From assembly GCA_900768995.1 (NCBI GenBank), contig CAAGEZ010000042.1:99899-163898 (forward strand): 64,000 nucleotides of DNA. Reading direction: 5' to 3'. The first letter of the stretch is position 1. Each line of letters opens with the position of its first letter. Below, in pieces: positions 61,001-64,000 of the stretch. The position numbers and the translations under genes were made by a program. A model generated the notes under the pieces. It ran no database searches, had not been told where the DNA came from, and was given only the letters and a program-made list of their open reading frames with translations. The stretch is from Oscillospiraceae bacterium (lineage in GTDB: Bacteria > Bacillota > Clostridia > Oscillospirales > Ruminococcaceae).

Positions 61001-62888
61001 TCATATCCTTTATTGCTTTCCATATCTGCTGTATCTCACTGATACTGAGCTTGGTCTGATTTAAAAGAATAAAATGCTTGTCAAGATCATTGTCATTGAA
61101 AAGCACATAGCACTCCGCTTGAAGCGACTGGTCACGGCCTGCCCTGCCCGCCTCCTGAACATAATTTTCAAGAGAATCTGAAATATCATAATGTATAACA
61201 AGCTTTACATTGGACTTATCCACACCCATTCCGAACGCAGATGTGGCAACGATTATCTGTACCTCGTCATTTATAAATGCTTCCTGATTCTGCTGTTTTT
61301 CCGTGCTGTCCATCTTGCCGTTGAACGGACGTGCCTTAAAGCCGTCCTCACAAAGCTTTTCCGCAAGCATACGTGTCCTTTTGGTTCTCGAAACATAAAC
61401 AATGGTAGGACATTTTTTCTGCTCGATAAGGTCTCTCATTGCGGAATATTTTTCCTCATCGGTCTCCTTGTATAACACCTCGTATCTGAGGTTTGTCCTT
61501 GCGGCTGATGTTGCAAAAAGTTCAAGGTCAAGATCAAGCTTTTTCTTGAAATAATCCCTGATATCGCTTATGACTTTCTGCTTAGCGGTAGCGGTGAAAC
61601 AGGATACTGGAATGGGGTCACTGAGCTTCTTTTTCTCCCGGAGTTCACGGATAAAATCACCGATGTAAAGATAATCCACACGGAAATCCTGTCCCCACGC
61701 CGAAAAGCAATGTGCTTCATCAATTACAAAACGTGAAATATTCCTCGACATAAAAAGCCGTTCTATCGTGCGTGAACGCAGGGATTCGGGTGATATATAA
61801 ATTATAGATGCAAGTCCGCTTTCCACACGTTCGAAAGCCTCTGCACGCTCAATGGGACTGAGCAGTCCGTTTATGGTCACGGCATCGGCAATGCCTTTCT
61901 TTTCAAGATTATCGACCTGATCCTTCATCAGGGACTGTAGGGGCGATATGACTACGGTAAGTCCCCGTGATGCTTCTCCTGCCATAAGTGCGGGGAGCTG
62001 AAAGGTTATTGATTTTCCGCCGCCTGTGGGGAATACAGCAAGCAGTGAGCGGTTATTGACCGCCGCCTTTACAGCCATTTCCTGCAATGGTTCGTCATTG
62101 TACTTTCTGAAATCATCATATCCGAAAATGCTTTTGAGCTTCTTGTGTACATCAAGCTCTTTATTGCAGTATTCACAGCCGCTGCAGGGAGTATTTCTCA
62201 GCAGCCGCATTACATTATCCACCGCAGGAAAATTGATATGCACCCATCTTGGTATTACCGAATGAACATCTTCCGCTGTAATGAGCGCAAGGCAGTATGC
62301 AAGCTCGATAGGATCATTTTTTATTATTTTTTCCACATCGCAGCTGCTGCATATTTTACCCGAGAAGACTTTTTGGATAAGCTCACCGACATCTCCCGAC
62401 GGCTTTCTTTTAAGATATACAAAAAATCCGTAAAACTCCTTTTTTTCGTAAAGAAGCGAACAGAAAATATTTTTCATATCCTCATCAAGGTCAGAGAATG
62501 CATTTATCTCATCATAAAAAAGCTGCATTGCCTTGATTGAATCATTCAGAGGATTGTTAAGCTCATCGGTGCGGAGCTTATCGTCTTTGAGCAGTGCGTG
62601 ATAAGGCTTGTTGGGAAACAGCAGCGGAGACAGGTACAGCGTGTCTATGATATATTTTATCCCCGATCTGTCAACTGCATTTTCAATATATTTAAGGTCG
62701 TGGGCAATGATATTGTGACCGCAGATAAATCTGTCGCCAAAAGGAAAGATACCCTTTCGTATAAAGTCGGCAAACTCCTTTTCAGATTTTGTGTGCAGCT
62801 CTTCGTTTTCCGCATTGACCGCACCGTAGTCGCAGACTTTTCCGCTGTCAATGCTCACTTCTGTGTCAACAAATACAATTTTGCTCAT
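58080..62888 (-). CDS. Exonuclease-RecQ-UvrD three-part fusion helicase
   Basis: 1602 residues, one open frame. Part 1 (about 1-150) is a DEDD 3'-5' exonuclease: KIVFVDTEVSIDSGKVCDYG, ICGHNIIAHDLKYIENA and a late Asp at NPLNDSIKAMQLF. Part 2 (about 265-640) is a RecQ-like SF2 helicase: LLAVFPTGGGKSITFQLPAL, VIDEAHCFSAWGQDFR, VIVATSAFGMGVDKSNV and VQEAGRAGRDQSLQAE; a winged-helix-like linker follows to about 1040. Part 3 (about 1045-1480) is a UvrD/Rep SF1 helicase: VVTAGPGSGKTRVLVHKLAS, VVIDEAQDMDENEYALIEAL, VIAVGDDDQNIYGFRGSDSK, LVENYRSCMAVV, VSTIHKSKGREFDSVYMLLN and YVGLTRAKNRLHIHY. All motifs look intact. Role in repair or defence is open; it sits upstream of the CRISPR operon. Confidence 0.9.
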   Translation of the reverse strand: MSKIVFVDTEVSIDSGKVCDYGAVNAENEELHTKSEKEFADFIRKGIFPFGDRFICGHNIIAHDLKYIENAVDRSGIKYIIDTLYLSPLLFPNKPYHALLKDDKLRTDELNNPLNDSIKAMQLFYDEINAFSDLDEDMKNIFCSLLYEKKEFYGFFVYLKRKPSGDVGELIQKVFSGKICSSCDVEKIIKNDPIELAYCLALITAEDVHSVIPRWVHINFPAVDNVMRLLRNTPCSGCEYCNKELDVHKKLKSIFGYDDFRKYNDEPLQEMAVKAAVNNRSLLAVFPTGGGKSITFQLPALMAGEASRGLTVVISPLQSLMKDQVDNLEKKGIADAVTINGLLSPIERAEAFERVESGLASIIYISPESLRSRTIERLFMSRNISRFVIDEAHCFSAWGQDFRVDYLYIGDFIRELREKKKLSDPIPVSCFTATAKQKVISDIRDYFKKKLDLDLELFATSAARTNLRYEVLYKETDEEKYSAMRDLIEQKKCPTIVYVSRTKRTRMLAEKLCEDGFKARPFNGKMDSTEKQQNQEAFINDEVQIIVATSAFGMGVDKSNVKLVIHYDISDSLENYVQEAGRAGRDQSLQAECYVLFNDNDLDKHFILLNQTKLSISEIQQIWKAIKDMTRTRPVLCRSPLEIARQAGWDDTVEDIETRVKTAVLALENAGYISRGKNVPMCFASGITVPDMATASVMIERSDKFDDISKTNARRIISSLISSKSIAKAGNDDAESRVDYIADRLGIPMPDVIHIINLLREEGMLADSRDMTAYIRKNESKNRSLAILNKFAELEKFILEKLDDDGSSFFLKELNEQAQNSGIKLSTVNNIKTVFYYWTIRNYIEKHSDAALNRVNITPKVKLETFKSKRNICVNISKFIVSYLFDRCSAEKTDKEEVLVQFSIMELKNAYEKSRAVKISDRDIEEALLYLAKIDSMKLEGGFLVIYSSMEITRLELDNKIKYKKDDYKQLNDFYCQKIQQIHIVGEYANMMVKDYNAALQFVNDYFQLDYKKFLNKYFEGERTKEIERNITPQKYEKLFSVLSKKQREIIDDNSSQYIVVTAGPGSGKTRVLVHKLASLLLLEDVKHEQLLMVTFSRAAVTEFKERLYELIGNAASFVEIKTFHSYCFDLLGRVGNLDTAKNIVSDAASMIKNGEVELGRITKTVVVIDEAQDMDENEYALIEALMERNEDMRVIAVGDDDQNIYGFRGSDSKFLRSFITDKNAVKYELVENYRSCMAVVSLANAFAETITERMKTSPIISMSDNDGEVRLIRHRTRNMETAVVNDLLSRPDGGSSVCVLTSTNIEAACIAGLLNRSGRRAKLIQSNDGFDIYNLAEIRYFIKVLEAKLTSPIISDVLWNEAKDALESAYSRSSALPLCMTILDTYEQSAERKYKSDLDAFFHESKLEDFFSDENGTIFVSTIHKSKGREFDSVYMLLNNAAVNDDEARRKIYVGLTRAKNRLHIHYNNGIFDDFDTQGAEKITDENKYPLLDEMIVPLGHKDVFLGFFKDKKDLILRLRSGMKLLVTPYGMNIVTKDGQCEILRFSKSFKERLSGYTRQGYKPYKGEIRFIAAWFDKDDDTESAIVLPDVYLRRGDFEYN

Positions 62889-62931
62889 TATCAGTATATT
62901 CTCCCTTTTTTTGGCAAATACTTCTTTTATT

Positions 62932-62960
62932 ATTGTAACATTTTATGAGATAAATTGCAA
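62932..62960 (-). promoter_or_regulatory. Promoter of the fusion helicase gene
   Basis: Minus strand TTGCAA (62960-62955), 17-nt spacer, TACAAT (62937-62932), about 45 nt before the ATG. Confidence 0.7.
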
Positions 62961-63004
62961 CTGTTTTATTGTTTGTTATCTTTTTACGTGACTATATTGG
63001 ATAA

Positions 63005-63050
63005 ATAAAAAAGCAGATATGCTGTCAGTAAAAATAGACAACATATCTGC
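63005..63050 (-). terminator. Terminator of the fic gene
   Basis: GCAGATATG/CATATCTGC stem extended by TTGTC/GACAG, with six T residues after it on the minus strand. Confidence 0.9.
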
Positions 63051-63061
63051 ATTGTTTGGAG

Positions 63062-63832
63062 TCATATTCTTCTCTTGCTTATAAGCCCTCTTGAAGTGAC
63101 CTCGGTATGATCGTAATCGATCCTGAAATAATCAAGAACTGCCTTCATATCGTCCTGCGCCTCAAGGAATACATCTATCAGGCGAGAATATTTCTGCATG
63201 ACCTGCCACTCTTTAAGCCCTGTATAGTAAAAAAATTTCATCTTGTCGGTTATAATGAAAGGAACTATGTCATTTTGCAAACATATTTTCAGCATAAGCA
63301 GCCTGCCTATACGCCCATTGCCGTCATAAAATGGGTGTATTTTTTCAAATTCGGCGTGAAACTCAGCCACATCATACATATCTGCCGAATCAAGGGCTGA
63401 AAAGTGCTCTGTCAGTGCTCTGACTGCATTCGGAACATCTTCGGGAAGAGTTGTGGTTATCTCACCGACTGTATTGGGATACTTCTTGTAGTCCCCCACT
63501 ACGGCAGAATCATCATCGGAAATAACGCCTGATTTAAGGATACGGTGAAGCTCTTTGATAAGCTCTTCCGATATCGGCTCATTTATGTTGTCAAGTATAT
63601 AGTCAAAACACCTGAAATGGTTAGCCGCCTCGAAAATGTCGTTTACCGATGCAGGCTCGCCTATTGTATGTGTTTCATAGATATAGCGTGTCTGTTCGTG
63701 TGACAGGTGGCTTCCCTCAATGTGATTGGAATTATATGCAAAATCCACCTGCATTTTATTGTATATCCCGCCCTTGATGCCATTTCTTTTTTCAGACAAC
63801 AGCACGGGCAGGAGTTCTCTTGATACGGACAT
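63062..63832 (-). CDS. Fic-domain protein with N-terminal self-inhibitory motif
   Basis: 256 residues from the ATG preceded by AGGAGA; an upstream ATG at 63850 contains that site. The Fic core HPFYDGNGRIGRLLMLKICL carries the catalytic His and GNGR anion loop, which predicts AMP transfer (or another nucleotide) to a protein hydroxyl. Upstream, FAYNSNHIEGSHLSHEQTRY includes SNHIEG, which fits the inhibitory (S/T)xxxE(G/N) helix of the class with an N-terminal inhibitor. C-terminal residues are helical. The target is unknown. It has its own promoter and terminator. Confidence 0.93.
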   Translation of the reverse strand: MSVSRELLPVLLSEKRNGIKGGIYNKMQVDFAYNSNHIEGSHLSHEQTRYIYETHTIGEPASVNDIFEAANHFRCFDYILDNINEPISEELIKELHRILKSGVISDDDSAVVGDYKKYPNTVGEITTTLPEDVPNAVRALTEHFSALDSADMYDVAEFHAEFEKIHPFYDGNGRIGRLLMLKICLQNDIVPFIITDKMKFFYYTGLKEWQVMQKYSRLIDVFLEAQDDMKAVLDYFRIDYDHTEVTSRGLISKRRI

Positions 63833-63865
63833 TTTTATTTCTCCTGTCACTCTAAGTTACTTTTT

Positions 63866-63894
63866 ATTGTAACATAAAATTGGCTAAATGTAAA
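63866..63894 (-). promoter_or_regulatory. Promoter of the fic gene
   Basis: Minus strand TTTACA (63894-63889), 17-nt spacer, TACAAT (63871-63866). Confidence 0.7.
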
Positions 63895-64000
63895 GCATAA
63901 CATTTTGAAAGTACATTTGCCCACAAAGCTAAGAACCTGTCTTCATAAGAAATGTGTGCGGATTTTCGAGCATAATTTTGTTGCAGACAAGGCAAAAATC

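Overview
The window is a chromosomal segment of a Gram-positive, low-to-mid GC anaerobe of the Clostridia, most like Ruminococcus/Oscillospiraceae. Supporting this are a PolC-type replicase, the Firmicutes pyrH-frr-uppS-cdsA-dxr-rseP-polC block, the spore genes spoIVB and spoIIID, a short HisG with a separate HisZ, strong GGAGG ribosome sites and many TTGACA-N17-TATAAT promoters. Genus is inference. No rRNA, tRNA or complete insertion sequence was seen.

Layout. 1-6.7 kb: the 3' part of a large sugar-type ABC solute-binding protein, then leftward genes for a zinc-ribbon protein, a cyclophilin lipoprotein, pyruvate kinase, the MgtE Mg2+ channel (behind a 0.2 kb structured leader with a 29-codon upstream ORF) and QueF. 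6.7-11.4 kb: thioredoxin, a two-component system with a lipase gene between regulator and kinase, and three small DUF4342 membrane proteins. 11.5-14.5 kb: a DUF4349 lipoprotein and a Big_2/GH25 lysozyme. 14.7-21.3 kb: a histidine operon hisZGDCBHFI that lacks hisA and hisE. 21.4-32.9 kb: a sugar isomerase-like gene, then polC-ispG-rseP-dxr-cdsA-uppS-frr-pyrH, covering replication, isoprenoid and phospholipid precursors, undecaprenyl phosphate, ribosome recycling and UMP kinase. 33-36 kb: two surface proteins and SpoIVB. 36.1-39.2 kb: a rightward operon of membrane protein, LacI regulator, PfkB kinase and dUTPase. 39-48.7 kb: mixed housekeeping genes (HAD, HD, P-loop ATPase, sugar transferase, split TSUP transporter, asparaginase, PNPOx-like protein, PcrA). 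48.9 kb: SpoIIID.

49.4-63.9 kb is a defence-like block. It holds a complete type III-A CRISPR effector set transcribed leftward (cas6, cas10/csm1, csm2, csm3, csm4, csm5), then a 10-repeat array, then csm6, with no cas1 or cas2. Upstream lie a 1602-residue exonuclease-RecQ-UvrD fusion and a Fic protein. The array has its own consensus promoter and reads into csm6, whose start codon is 22 nt beyond the last, degenerate repeat. Several spacers read in the sense direction as phage-like coding sequence, so the crRNAs would be antisense to phage mRNA. Cas10 keeps its HD and GGDD motifs and Csm6 its CARF and HEPN motifs, which predicts cyclic oligoadenylate signalling.

The most novel-looking elements are the mgtE leader (upstream ORF whose codons form one arm of a long stem, followed by a hairpin that hides the mgtE ribosome site), the array-csm6 arrangement, the triple helicase/nuclease fusion, and a uppS gene with no ordinary start codon in front of its essential N-terminal strand.
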